A stretch of 64,000 bases of DNA from Flavobacterium anhuiense (GTDB lineage: Bacteria > Bacteroidota > Bacteroidia > Flavobacteriales > Flavobacteriaceae): assembly GCF_900101855.1 (NCBI RefSeq), contig NZ_FMVC01000003.1:518902-582901 (forward strand), read 5' to 3'. The notes under the pieces were generated by a model. That model worked only from the letters and a program-made list of their open reading frames with translations, was not told the DNA's origin and did no database searches. A program made the translations under genes and the position numbers. Positions within the stretch are counted from its first letter, which is position 1. Each line of letters starts with the position of its first letter. Positions 26,686 to 36,315 of this stretch are shown piece by piece.

Positions 26686-29600
26686 TTAAAAGCTAAATTC
26701 TACACCAAAAGAATACGTCTTAAGATTCGGGAAAGAACCATTATCTACACCTCTTTCAAAAATTCTGTTATCGCCCGTATTGCTAAACTCAGGATCTAAA
26801 CCTTTGTATTTCGTGATAGTCAAAATATTTTGTGCAGATAAAGTTAATCTTGCTCTTGTAATTCCTGATTTTTCTAAAACACTGCTAGGCAAATTATATC
26901 CAAATCCAATATATTTTAGTCTGATGAAATTGCCGCTTTCTAAGAAACGGTCACTGTCTCCTCTTGAGTTCAAAGTCGAACCTTTTGTAACTCTAGGAAA
27001 ATCAGTATTTGGATTTTCTGGTGTCCAAGGCTGAATTCCTTTTCTGTAGTTACTATTATCATCAAAACGATCTACAACACTTCTAAATCCGTTGTAAACA
27101 GTAGCTCCGTTTGAAGCAATCCAGTTCATAGAAAAATCAAAGTTTTTATATTCAGCTCCAGCATTTAAACCCATTTCAAATTCTGGCCAAGGACTTCCCA
27201 CGATTGCTTTATCTTCATTTGTAATTTGTCCGTCTCCATTATTGTCTTTAAAACGGATATCTCCAGGAACCGCGTTTGGCATAATTACTTTTCCGTCAGC
27301 ATTTTTGTAATTGTCAATTTCCTGCTGATTTTGGAATAATCCGTCTGTTTCCAAAACATACCACATTCCTACCGGGTTTCCGCTTCGAGTCATGGTGTTT
27401 CCGATAATGTTTTCGTTTTGTCCATTTCCTAAAGAAACCAGTTTGTTATTCACTTTTGTGAAGTTTACAGAAGCATTAAAAGAGAAATCATTGATTTTTT
27501 TGCTGTACGCCAGTTCCAACTCAAAACCTTTGTTTTCTACCGTTGCAGCATTAGAAATCGGATTTCCACCGTCGTTTCCAGTAGTCAGTAAAATTGGGAA
27601 ACCAAATAACACGTCTTCTGTACGAGCAATGAAATAATCTGCTGTTAAGCGCAAATCGTTATTTAAAACTCCCAAATCTAATCCGATGTTGGTTTGTTTT
27701 AGTTTTTCCCAACGTAGTTGAGAGTTTGATAATTTCACTTGAGTTGCAGAAGGATACAAAGTTTGGTCTTTGCCTAATACGACTTGTCCGAAATTATTAA
27801 CGAAGCTTTTAGATTCATATTCTCTGATATTTCCAGAACCTAATTCACCATAACTTGCTCTTACTTTTAAATCTTTAATGAATCCTGATTTAAAGAAAGA
27901 TTCGTTGCTAATTCTCCATCCTGCAGAAAGAGAAGGGAAATTGCCCCATTTATTGCCATCGCTAAATCTAGAAGAACCATCGCGTCTGATTACCGCATTA
28001 AACAAATAGCGATTATCGTAGTTGTATTCTAACCTTCCTAAATACGATGTTAAAGCCGCTTCGTTAATGAAACCTCCCACAACTGGCGAATCTCCTTGAT
28101 TTAATACCTCATAATATTGACCAGTTCCAGAATTCATCGGAAGATTTCTTTTTGTTCCGTAAATCTGATCGTAGTTGTCTTTTTGATACGTCTGACCAAC
28201 TAAAAGCGTAATATCATGTTTACCAAATTCTTTTTTGAAAGTCAGCGTATTTTCAAACAACAAAGTTTCTGATCTTCCTTTATTTTGATCGGTTTGAGAA
28301 GGATCTTGAGGCTGGTTTAATGTCCAGCTTCCTTTTTTTCTCATGTATTTATACGAATCAAAACTGGTTTCATATCCAAAATTGAAACGGTATTTCAGCC
28401 AAGGCACAAATTTTAACTCTGACCAAATGTTTCCTCTAATTCTAAAATTTTGATTGGTTACATTAGAAAAATCAGCCAATGCCAAAGGGTTTGTACCAAA
28501 AGTGTCCGCAACTCCTTGTTTTCCGTAACCATATCCACCTGGATTAGACGGATCGTAAAGCGGAATAGTTGGCGTCATTCTGTACACATCAATAATTGGA
28601 TTTCCAGACATTTCATCTGTTTTAGCATTACTGATTGCTAAGTTTTCTCCAATGCTAAAAATTCCTTTTGTACCGCTTGAATTGACACGAAATGAAATTC
28701 TGTCAAAATCGGTTCCGATTACTGTTCCTTCATTTCCAAAATAATTTCCAGACATAAAGAAACTCGAATTCTCATTTCCTCCAGAAAAACTAGCGTTATA
28801 ATCCTGAATCATCCCTGTTTGAAAAGTTGCATCTTGCCAATCTGTATTTACAGCCATATTCAGATTTTGTCTCGGAAGTCCAGCATTGTCATAAGCCATA
28901 TTGTTGTATTTGGCAAATTCCTCAGTTCCCATTAAATCATAGCGAGGCATAATTTGAAAACTGCTTTTTGCTGAAACTTCAACTTGAAGCGGTCCTTTTT
29001 TTCCTTTTTTAGTGGTAATAATAATGACACCATTTGCTGCTCTGGAACCATAAATTGCTGCTGCAGAAGCATCTTTTAAAACCTGAATCGATTCAATATC
29101 ATTTGGGTTAAAGTCTCTGTTTGCAGAAGTTACTAAACCGTCAATTACATATAATGGATTGGTGTTTTGAAGATTTTTAAGACCACGAATTTCAACATTG
29201 GCTTCTTGTCCCGGGCGTCCGCCACCGCGAACTTTAACTCCGGTAACCAAGCCTTGAAGTCCGTCTGCAACTGTAGTTACCTGTCTTTTCTGAATTTCGT
29301 CAGGTTTCACTAATGCAACAGCTCCCGTAAGGTCTTTTTTCTGCTGCGATCCGTAACCTACAACCACTATCTCATCGAGTTTCATGGCATCTTCTGCCAT
29401 TGTAACGTTTATAGAAGTTTTGTTGTTGATGGCAATTTCTACTGTTTTATAGCCTTGTGAACTAAAAACTAGAGTCTGATTTCCGCTGGCTGAAATTTTA
29501 AAGCTTCCGTCAAAATCGGTAACAGCACCATTCTGTGTTCCTTTTATCAAAACATTCGCAAAAGGAACCGCTTGTCCGTCTGCGGTAGTCACTTTTCCCG

Positions 29601-29700
29601 TAACATTTATTTGCTGGGCAAAAGCGGACTGCAGTAATAAACTAAAGAAAACTAAGAGGTAATATCTCTTCGTTAAAAAGTGAGTGAACTTTGTTTTCAT
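26686..29700 (-). CDS. susC: SusC/RagA family TonB-linked outer-membrane transporter
   Basis: This TonB-dependent glycan importer has about 1004 residues. A signal peptide ends SAFAQQ; ATG 29700 is preferred, but ATG 29712 is in frame four codons upstream. It carries the CarboxypepD_reg-like domain (about 30-110, INVTGKVTTADGQAVPFANVLIKG), the TonB-box/plug start DEIVVVGYGSQQKKDLTGAV, and plug signatures VEIRGLKNLQNTNPLYVIDG and IESIQVLKDASAAAIYGSRA. A 22-strand barrel ends in SFGVEFSF with a terminal aromatic. There is no STN domain, which fits control by the divergent hybrid two-component regulator rather than by ECF/FecR signalling. A promoter is visible at 29836-29863. Confidence 0.95.
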   Translation of the reverse strand: MKTKFTHFLTKRYYLLVFFSLLLQSAFAQQINVTGKVTTADGQAVPFANVLIKGTQNGAVTDFDGSFKISASGNQTLVFSSQGYKTVEIAINNKTSINVTMAEDAMKLDEIVVVGYGSQQKKDLTGAVALVKPDEIQKRQVTTVADGLQGLVTGVKVRGGGRPGQEANVEIRGLKNLQNTNPLYVIDGLVTSANRDFNPNDIESIQVLKDASAAAIYGSRAANGVIIITTKKGKKGPLQVEVSAKSSFQIMPRYDLMGTEEFAKYNNMAYDNAGLPRQNLNMAVNTDWQDATFQTGMIQDYNASFSGGNENSSFFMSGNYFGNEGTVIGTDFDRISFRVNSSGTKGIFSIGENLAISNAKTDEMSGNPIIDVYRMTPTIPLYDPSNPGGYGYGKQGVADTFGTNPLALADFSNVTNQNFRIRGNIWSELKFVPWLKYRFNFGYETSFDSYKYMRKKGSWTLNQPQDPSQTDQNKGRSETLLFENTLTFKKEFGKHDITLLVGQTYQKDNYDQIYGTKRNLPMNSGTGQYYEVLNQGDSPVVGGFINEAALTSYLGRLEYNYDNRYLFNAVIRRDGSSRFSDGNKWGNFPSLSAGWRISNESFFKSGFIKDLKVRASYGELGSGNIREYESKSFVNNFGQVVLGKDQTLYPSATQVKLSNSQLRWEKLKQTNIGLDLGVLNNDLRLTADYFIARTEDVLFGFPILLTTGNDGGNPISNAATVENKGFELELAYSKKINDFSFNASVNFTKVNNKLVSLGNGQNENIIGNTMTRSGNPVGMWYVLETDGLFQNQQEIDNYKNADGKVIMPNAVPGDIRFKDNNGDGQITNEDKAIVGSPWPEFEMGLNAGAEYKNFDFSMNWIASNGATVYNGFRSVVDRFDDNSNYRKGIQPWTPENPNTDFPRVTKGSTLNSRGDSDRFLESGNFIRLKYIGFGYNLPSSVLEKSGITRARLTLSAQNILTITKYKGLDPEFSNTGDNRIFERGVDNGSFPNLKTYSFGVEFSF

Positions 29701-29794
29701 TGATTTTTGCATTTTAGATAGTTTTATTTCTTTTTGTGGTTTGGTTGAATGAAATATGGCGCTTTTTAGCCGTCTGGTATACGGGCAAAAAAAG

Positions 29795-29812
29795 AACTAA
29801 TATTCTTTAGTT
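29795..29812. promoter_or_regulatory. Palindrome in the susC leader, candidate operator
   Basis: AACTAA (29795-29800) and TTAGTT (29807-29812) form perfect 6-bp arms around 6 nt. The site lies between the susC promoter and start codon, in the divergent region next to the hybrid regulator gene. It could be a regulator-binding site or an RNA hairpin. Short AT-rich palindromes arise easily by chance, so confidence is low. Confidence 0.3.
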
Positions 29813-29835
29813 GTAATAAATTGTTCATTTTGTTT

Positions 29836-29863
29836 CAAAATTATTAATGGTTGGTTTTTTCAA
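29836..29863 (-). promoter_or_regulatory. Bacteroidetes-type promoter of susC
   Basis: Read on the minus strand, TTG (29863-29861) is followed after 17 nt by TAATTTTG (29843-29836), matching TTG-N17-23-TAnnTTTG. The transcript would start near 29829, giving a ~130-nt leader. The rest of the 382-base gap (29713-30094) is AT-rich; I see no clear -7/-33 pair for the plus-strand regulator gene. Confidence 0.55.
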
Positions 29864-30094
29864 ACTTTATTTTATTGATAGTGTATTTTTAAACTTAAAA
29901 TTTTATCAATATCATTTATTTGAAAATTCAAAGTAGGCGCTTTTTATTCAAAATAAAATGCTTCATTTGTGTCAATATCTCTATCAAATGATTCAAATTG
30001 TATTAAAAACAGCCCATTTTCATTCAGCTGCAACATTTTGTAGAATATTGAGACGATTTGCAGAAATCTAGATTTTAGCCTAAAAAATACAACT

Positions 30095-33000
30095 ATGCGT
30101 AAATTCTTTCTTTTTTTATATTTCAGCTTTTTTTCGATAAATTTTTCGAATGCGCAAGACTATTATTTTAAACATTATCAGGTAGAAGAAGGACTTTCAA
30201 ACAACACAGTTTTGACCTCAATACAAGATAATGACGGTTTTATGTGGTTTGGAACCAAAGACGGTTTAAACCGTTTTGACGGCTATCGTTTTAAAACCTA
30301 TAGAAGCAGCGGAGATCCTGTTCATAGTTTAGGAAGCAATTATATTCAATCTTTACACGAACACAATGGCACAATTTGGGTCGGTACTGATAAAGGTTTG
30401 TATCATTATGATAAAAAACTGGATCGTTTTACGATTTTGAATGAAGCCATAAATGATCGCATCAACGACATCAATCATGACCAAAAAGACAACATTTGGT
30501 TTGTTTCTGGCAACATTTTGTATAAATATGCATCAAAAAAGCAGCAAACAACCACTTTCAATCCAAACAAATACTTCATTACCACTTCGATTACGAAAGA
30601 TTATAAGGGTGAAATCTGGGCTTCTTCTCTCAATAAAATCTATCATTACTCAGAAGAGAATCTTTCTTTTGAAAATATTCCATTAAATCCGCCCGCGAAT
30701 AAAGCTAATTTCAGAATTACCGTGATTTATGCGGTCGATTCAGAAAGTATTGTAATTGGAACACAAGATCACGGCGTACTCCTATATAATAGAAAAAACA
30801 AAAGCACAACTGAATTACAATTCGCAATCAAAGAACCGGTTTTCGTTCGTCAATTCAGGAAAAAAGGAAATGACGAACTTTGGATTGCAAGCGAATCTGG
30901 CGTTTATGTATATAATCTAAAAACTAAAACGGCTGTAAATCTTAAGAAAAACTATAACGATCCGTATGCGATTTCAGATAATGCGGCTTATTCTATTACA
31001 ATTGACAAAGAAAACGGAATTTGGATTGGAACGTATTTTGGCGGTGTCAATTACCACCAGAAACAATACACGCAGTTTAAAAAGTATTTTCCTCAGAACA
31101 ATCAGAACTCCATTAGCGGAAGCGCCGTAAGAGAAATTCATAAAGACGATCACGGCGATTTATGGATCGGAACAGAAGATGCAGGCGTAAATCGCTTTAA
31201 TCCGAAAACGCAGAAGTTTACTTCTTATAACGTTTCGTATTATAATATTCATGCTTTAATGCCAAGAAAAGACAAAATCTGGGTTGGAACTTTTGAACAT
31301 GGTTTGGATGTTTTAGATAGAAATTCGGGCGCAATTTTCAAACATTACAGCGCAAATGATGGCCGAAGCGGATTGCACAGCAACTTCATTTTTTCTTTTT
31401 ATGAAATGAAAAATGGAGACCTGATTGTGGTAACAACATCGGGACTTTATCGATATAATGAACAGGCTGATAATTTTGAAATCTTGAAATTCTTTCCAGA
31501 AACGTATCACTATACGAATATGAAGGAAGACAGCGACGGTAATTTTTGGGCGGGAAGTTATCGCGATGGATTACTATTTTACAATCCGAAAACAAAGAAA
31601 AAAGAGGTTTTTACGTACGATTATAAAAATCCAAAAGGCATTAGCAATAATACGATAAATGCCATTTTTGAAGATTCATCAAAAAACCTATGGATTGCAA
31701 CCGAAAATGGACTGAATCTCGTAAACAGACAAAACCATACTTTTACCAAATTCACAACCAAAAACGGAATGCCGAGCAATGTTTTCTATTCTATTTTGGA
31801 AGATGATTCTAAAAATCTTTGGCTGACCACTTCTAAAGGTTTGGTAAAATTTGGTCCAGATCATAAAACCATCAAGATTTTTACCACCGCAAACGGATTA
31901 TTGAGCGATCAGTTCAATTACAATTCGGCTTTTAAAGATACGAACGGCGATATGTATTTTGGAAACCTCAACGGAATGATCAGCTTTAATCCGAAGCATT
32001 TCAGCAAAAACAAATACACGCCTTTTATTTACATTACGAATCTTCAGATTAATAACAAAGATATTGAGGTAAACAGTCCTGACTCACCTATTGAACAGTC
32101 TATTTCTTTTCTCGACGAATTGGAATTAAACAACAGCCAGTCTTCTTTTAATCTTGAATTTGCATCTTTAAATTATACCGCGCCAGAATTGACCGAATAT
32201 TGGTTTCAGCTCGAAAACGTAAACAATGACTGGGTTTATTTAGGAAGAAACAACAAAGTCTTCTTTACCGAACTCTCGCCTGGCGATTATGTTTTTAAAG
32301 TAAAATCTTTGAACAGTTTTGGCGTTTGGAGTAAAGAAGTAAAACTGAAAATCCGAATTCTTCCGCCGTGGTACGCGAGCATTTATGCCTATTTGCTATA
32401 TTTCGCATTGATTTGCGCTGGTTTTTATTACATCATTCGTTATTCTCAAAATCTGACTCAGATTAAAAATAACCGCAAAATAAAACATCTAAACGACGAA
32501 AAAGAAAAAGAAATCTATCAGGCAAAAATTGATTTTTTCACGAATGTCGCGCACGAAATTAGAACGCCTTTGACTTTGATTAAAGGTCCATTGGAAAAGC
32601 TTTTAGGCATGAAATATGAATCGGAAGAAGTGCCTCAGCATCTTTCGATTATGAAGAAAAACACTTCTCGTCTGTTGAAACTGGTAAATGAATTACTTGA
32701 TTTTAGAAAATCTGAAATTGGCGGTTTGAAATTGACTTTCGTCGAAGCGAATATTTCTTCGATGGTTCGAAATTTCCATTTGAGATTCAGCCAATTAATT
32801 GAAGAACGTGAATTGGAATTTGACTTGGAATTGGGAGAAAAAGACATTCATGCTTTTGTCGATAAAGAAGCATTCAAAAAGATTCTGAGCAATTTGATCA
32901 ACAATGCAATTAAATATTCGAATAAAAAAGTCTCTATTTCATTGTTCAGAGATGAAAAGAAACTGCATTTGATTGTAAAAAATGACGGAAATGTGATTCC

Positions 33001-34024
33001 AATTCATTTAAAAAATAAAATTTTCGAACCATTTTTCAGAGTTGATGATAGCAGTACGGCTTCAGGAACAGGCATCGGACTTTCGCTGGCTCATTCTCTG
33101 GCGCAATTGCACAATGGAAGTTTAGAATTAATTGAAGATGTAAATTACAATATTTTCGAATTAACCGTTCCATTGCATCAAGAAGAAGAATTTATGCTTT
33201 ATGCAGATTCTGAAAAAGAACAAACAGAAAGTGAAACGCCAAAAGAACCAATTGAAATCAAAAACGAAAAAGCACAAGTTTTGGTTGTTGAAGATAATGA
33301 AGATCTCTTGAATTTTATCACTACCGAATTGGCGGGGACTTACACTGTTTTAAAAGCCCAAAATGGCGAAGAAGGCATCAAAATCATTCATAATGAGAAC
33401 ATTCAGCTTGTAATTTCAGACGTAACCATGCCAATTATGGATGGATTTACAATGTGTAAAAAAATCAAAACCAATCTTGAAACGAGTCATATTCCCGTTA
33501 TTTTATTGACGGCCAAAAACTCACTAAAATCACAAATCGATGGACTCGAAGTGGGTGCAGACGCTTATGTCGCAAAACCTTTTTCTATGGATTATCTGAA
33601 AGTGCAGGCCAATAATTTGATTGAAAACCGCAGACAGATTATGAATTATTATGCGAGTTCTCCCCTTTCACACATTAAAAGCATTGCGCATAACAAAACA
33701 GACGAAAAGTTCTTGAAAAAACTGGATGACGAAATCCTTAAAAATATTACCGATCAGGATTTAAGCGTAGAATCACTTGCTGAAATCATGAATATGAGCC
33801 GCTCGACTTTATACCGAAAAATTAAAGATATTACCAATCTGAGTCCGAACGAATTAATCAATATTGTACGTCTCAAAAGAGCTGCAGAATTGTTACTAAA
33901 TGAAAACTATAAAATGTATGAAATCGCAGAAATGGTAGGTTATAAATCACAAACGAGCTTTGGTCGAAATTTCCAGAAGCATTTTAATATGTCTCCAACG
34001 GATTATATCCAGAAAAATCGTTGA
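30095..34024 (+). CDS. Hybrid two-component system sensor/regulator (HTCS) of the PUL
   Basis: This 1309-residue one-protein signalling chain starts with a signal peptide (about 1-21) and a periplasmic two-propeller sensor of Reg_prop repeats (e.g. DGFMWFGTKDGLNRFDG, DLWIGTEDAGVNRFNPKT). A Y_Y_Y domain (about 690-760), a transmembrane helix (about 765-790) and HisKA with the phospho-acceptor in NVAHEIRTPLTLIKG (His820) follow. An HATPase (NLINNAIKYSNK, GTGIGLSLAHSLAQ) precedes a receiver domain with phospho-Asp1109 (VISDVTMPIMDG) and a C-terminal AraC-type HTH pair (MSRSTLYRKIKDITNLSPNELI). HTCS proteins sense an oligosaccharide in the periplasm and activate the adjacent susCD operon. The divergent position fits this role. 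Confidence 0.95.
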   Translation: MRKFFLFLYFSFFSINFSNAQDYYFKHYQVEEGLSNNTVLTSIQDNDGFMWFGTKDGLNRFDGYRFKTYRSSGDPVHSLGSNYIQSLHEHNGTIWVGTDKGLYHYDKKLDRFTILNEAINDRINDINHDQKDNIWFVSGNILYKYASKKQQTTTFNPNKYFITTSITKDYKGEIWASSLNKIYHYSEENLSFENIPLNPPANKANFRITVIYAVDSESIVIGTQDHGVLLYNRKNKSTTELQFAIKEPVFVRQFRKKGNDELWIASESGVYVYNLKTKTAVNLKKNYNDPYAISDNAAYSITIDKENGIWIGTYFGGVNYHQKQYTQFKKYFPQNNQNSISGSAVREIHKDDHGDLWIGTEDAGVNRFNPKTQKFTSYNVSYYNIHALMPRKDKIWVGTFEHGLDVLDRNSGAIFKHYSANDGRSGLHSNFIFSFYEMKNGDLIVVTTSGLYRYNEQADNFEILKFFPETYHYTNMKEDSDGNFWAGSYRDGLLFYNPKTKKKEVFTYDYKNPKGISNNTINAIFEDSSKNLWIATENGLNLVNRQNHTFTKFTTKNGMPSNVFYSILEDDSKNLWLTTSKGLVKFGPDHKTIKIFTTANGLLSDQFNYNSAFKDTNGDMYFGNLNGMISFNPKHFSKNKYTPFIYITNLQINNKDIEVNSPDSPIEQSISFLDELELNNSQSSFNLEFASLNYTAPELTEYWFQLENVNNDWVYLGRNNKVFFTELSPGDYVFKVKSLNSFGVWSKEVKLKIRILPPWYASIYAYLLYFALICAGFYYIIRYSQNLTQIKNNRKIKHLNDEKEKEIYQAKIDFFTNVAHEIRTPLTLIKGPLEKLLGMKYESEEVPQHLSIMKKNTSRLLKLVNELLDFRKSEIGGLKLTFVEANISSMVRNFHLRFSQLIEERELEFDLELGEKDIHAFVDKEAFKKILSNLINNAIKYSNKKVSISLFRDEKKLHLIVKNDGNVIPIHLKNKIFEPFFRVDDSSTASGTGIGLSLAHSLAQLHNGSLELIEDVNYNIFELTVPLHQEEEFMLYADSEKEQTESETPKEPIEIKNEKAQVLVVEDNEDLLNFITTELAGTYTVLKAQNGEEGIKIIHNENIQLVISDVTMPIMDGFTMCKKIKTNLETSHIPVILLTAKNSLKSQIDGLEVGADAYVAKPFSMDYLKVQANNLIENRRQIMNYYASSPLSHIKSIAHNKTDEKFLKKLDDEILKNITDQDLSVESLAEIMNMSRSTLYRKIKDITNLSPNELINIVRLKRAAELLLNENYKMYEIAEMVGYKSQTSFGRNFQKHFNMSPTDYIQKNR

Positions 34025-34027
34025 TTA

Positions 34028-34182
34028 TTTAACCGCAAAGTTCGCAAAGGATTTTCGCAAAGAAACGCAAAGTTTAGTTATTGTATTTCATTTTAAGTTC
34101 ACAAAGGCTGAACTTGAAAAACTTTGTGAACTTAAAATAAAATGTATTGGCTTAGAAATACTTCGCGAGCTTTGCGTTTAAA
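34028..34182. repeat. GCAAAG-family inverted repeat
   Basis: The left part reads AACCGCAAAGTTCGCAAAG with further CGCAAAG words. The right part, about 100 bp on, reads AACTTTGTGAACTT and CGAGCTTTGCGTTT. It fills the gap between the convergent HTCS and LytTR genes and can form a large hairpin. Similar elements lie at 48511-48560, 58820-59025 and 60571-60717. Confidence 0.65.
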
Positions 34183-34186
34183 AAAC

Positions 34187-34894
34187 TTATCTAATTCCTA
34201 AAAGTGAATACAATTCCTCCTTTTTATTCAAAGCAACAGAAATATTTTTCCCATCAATCAATTCTACAACATTTCCGTTAAGACTTCTCACCGCTTCGAG
34301 ATTTAGAATAAAAGAACGCTGCACGCGAAAGAACATTGGAAGTTTCAAAACTTCTTCCATTGATTTTAAAGTTCCTAAAGTCGTGTACGATCTGCCGTTG
34401 ATAACGAATTTCAGATAATCGTCTTGCGCTTCTACATAAAGGATTTCATTCAACAAAATCTTAATCAGCTTTCCTTCCGATTTAATAAAAATTCGATCGG
34501 AATTGATCTGATGAACCGAAGTTGTTTTCTTTAGCGAAAGATATTCTTTGGCACGATTTACGGCTTTCAGAAAACGGTCAAAACGAACGGGTTTCAAGAG
34601 ATAATCGGCTGCTCCAGTTTCAAAACCTTCGATAGCAAAATTGCGGTGCGCCGTTATAAAAATAATAACTGGAGCGTTGGTAAGCGATTGCGCCAATTCT
34701 AGACCATTAAACTTAGGCATTTCGATGTCGCTGAAAACAATATCTATTTCATTTTCCTGCAGAAACAATAGTGCTTTTGAAGCTTCTGCAAACGAACCTT
34801 TAAGTTCCAGAAACGGAATTTCGGCAATAAAAGATTCGATAATATCTCTTGCAATTGGTTCGTCGTCAACAACAATGCATTTTAGTTTTTCCAT
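34187..34894 (-). CDS. LytTR-family response regulator
   Basis: This 235-residue protein has a receiver domain (1-115) with IVVDDEP at the start, the phosphorylated Asp in IVFSDIEMPKFNG, and a conserved Lys in DYLLKPVRFDRF. The C-terminal LytTR DNA-binding domain (about 135-235) has IFIKSEGKLIKILLNEILYVEAQDDYLKF and FFRVQRSFILNLEAV. It is the cognate regulator of the sensor kinase just upstream: the kinase stop and this ATG share one base (TAATG, 34892-34896), implying translational coupling. No target promoter with a LytTR box is evident in the window. It sits next to the PUL but is not necessarily part of it. Confidence 0.93.
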   Translation of the reverse strand: MEKLKCIVVDDEPIARDIIESFIAEIPFLELKGSFAEASKALLFLQENEIDIVFSDIEMPKFNGLELAQSLTNAPVIIFITAHRNFAIEGFETGAADYLLKPVRFDRFLKAVNRAKEYLSLKKTTSVHQINSDRIFIKSEGKLIKILLNEILYVEAQDDYLKFVINGRSYTTLGTLKSMEEVLKLPMFFRVQRSFILNLEAVRSLNGNVVELIDGKNISVALNKKEELYSLLGIR

Positions 34895-36054
34895 TATTTT
34901 CTTAAAACTATTTTTAAATCGACTTTAAACGAATTTTCAAGTCTTTTAATTTCTAATTCATATTGATCGGGATATAGCAATTCTAAGCGTTTACGAGCAT
35001 TCTCCACTCCTATTCCACCAAAACTAGAATCGTTTGCTGTTTCTTCCAAATCGTTTTCTAAACTAAACCAAAAAGTATTGTTTTCAATCTTTATATTTAG
35101 TTTTATAAAGGCATTTTGGCCTTTTAAACCATATTTAAAAGCATTTTCTATAAAAGTAAATGTCATAAGCGGCGCAACAAAAAGTCCAGCGGCTTGTCCT
35201 TCAATAACAACTTGAATATCCGTTTCATCAGCATATCGCATTTTCTCTAAAGCGATATAGTTTTTAATGAAATCCAATTCTTTTTCCAAACGGACAATTT
35301 CAGTGTTCGATTCGTAAAGCGTGTAGCTCATAATATCTGAAAGATTCAGGATTACTTCTGGAGCCAGATTGTCTTTTCTAACCGTTAATCCGTACAGATT
35401 ATTTAAGGTATTGAATAAAAAATGCGGATTCAGCTGTGCTTTCAGAAAGTCTTTCTCAATTTGAATATTTTGGATTTCTAAAGCTGTTTTCTCTCTTTCA
35501 ATTTGAAATTTCTTGTTGTACAATTTCGTGATTTCGACCAATATTTTAGCAAAGCAAAAAGGCGAAAGCAATGAGATAATAATTATGGTTTGAGAAAGCA
35601 TTCTTTTTGGAGAAACTGCTTCCAGAAAAGTTTGGTTTGCACTCATTTTAATGACGCCTTTCAGTTCTCCAAAAGTAACTTCAAGACCTAAAGCATAATA
35701 CAAAAGCGAAATAAAATACGTTGCCGCCATCCAAACAAATATTGAAATTGGAAAAACCAATATTATCAGTATTACAATTCTGGTTTTGCTTCCTGAAAAT
35801 ATCTTTGGCAACAAAAGGTAAAACAGCATATAAAACACAATCATATTGACCAATGCCATTCTTATTGTTAGTAAAACAGCATCAAAATAGACTAATTTAT
35901 AGCCAATTACATAGCTCAAAAAAAGCAAAATAGAAAAACCTAACCACATGAAAACGTGCAGTAAAACTCGATTTCTTTTGGTGAAAAAGTGATCAAAATT
36001 CAGCGAAGCGATTTTATCTAAAAAATATCCCGAAGTCGATGTGGTATTTGGCAT
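34894..36054 (-). CDS. LytS-type membrane sensor histidine kinase
   Basis: This 386-residue protein has four predicted membrane helices in its first ~160 residues (VLLHVFMWLGFSILLFLSYVIGY, AVLLTIRMALVNMIVFYMLF, IVILIILVFPISIFVWMA, TIIIISLLSPFCFAKILV). A coiled segment is followed by a PF06580-type His_kinase domain with the phospho-acceptor in LKAQLNPHFLFNTLNNLYGL. An HATPase region (TFIENAFKYGLKG; GGIGVENARKRLELLY) completes it. There is no separate extracellular ligand domain, so the signal may be sensed in the membrane. It forms a two-gene operon with the LytTR regulator. A -7-like element (CAAATATA on plus, 36078-36085) lies just upstream but no -33 match is seen. Confidence 0.93.
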   Translation of the reverse strand: MPNTTSTSGYFLDKIASLNFDHFFTKRNRVLLHVFMWLGFSILLFLSYVIGYKLVYFDAVLLTIRMALVNMIVFYMLFYLLLPKIFSGSKTRIVILIILVFPISIFVWMAATYFISLLYYALGLEVTFGELKGVIKMSANQTFLEAVSPKRMLSQTIIIISLLSPFCFAKILVEITKLYNKKFQIEREKTALEIQNIQIEKDFLKAQLNPHFLFNTLNNLYGLTVRKDNLAPEVILNLSDIMSYTLYESNTEIVRLEKELDFIKNYIALEKMRYADETDIQVVIEGQAAGLFVAPLMTFTFIENAFKYGLKGQNAFIKLNIKIENNTFWFSLENDLEETANDSSFGGIGVENARKRLELLYPDQYELEIKRLENSFKVDLKIVLRK

Positions 36055-36099
36055 GTAATACGGTTGTAAAGCAGTTTCAAATATAATTTATTTTTTTTC

Positions 36100-36290
36100 C
36101 ATTGAGTGCGAAAATATATTTAACACATAGAAGCATAGATTTTCTTTGCGCTTAAAGACGTTTCACTTTGTTATAATACACATAGTCGTTTTGAAGATAT
36201 TTACAAAGGTTTACATCTATGTGTGAGAAACTAGTTTCTTTCTCTCTTCTTTTTCGAAATAAAAAAATCTATGTTTCTATGTGTTTTAAA
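36100..36290 (+). mobile_element. MITE-like element, copy 2
   Basis: This is homologous to 24951-25140 in reverse orientation. Shared parts are the arm ACACATAGAAGCATAGATTTT (36123-36143), AAAGACGTTTCACTTTG, ATAATACACATAG, CTATGTGTGAGAAA, and the other arm CTATGTTTCTATGTGTTTTA (ending about 36287). The outer end CATTGAGTGCGAAAAT is a degraded form of the 15-bp end of copy 1. It lies between the kinase gene and the CPBP gene. Confidence 0.6.
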
Positions 36291-36315
36291 ATTAATTAGA
36301 TATTGAATTCCTTTT

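Noticed and set aside
33960..34181. 73-residue frame past the HTCS gene
   Set aside because: It overlaps the HTCS 3' end in another frame and then runs through a GCAAAG repeat.
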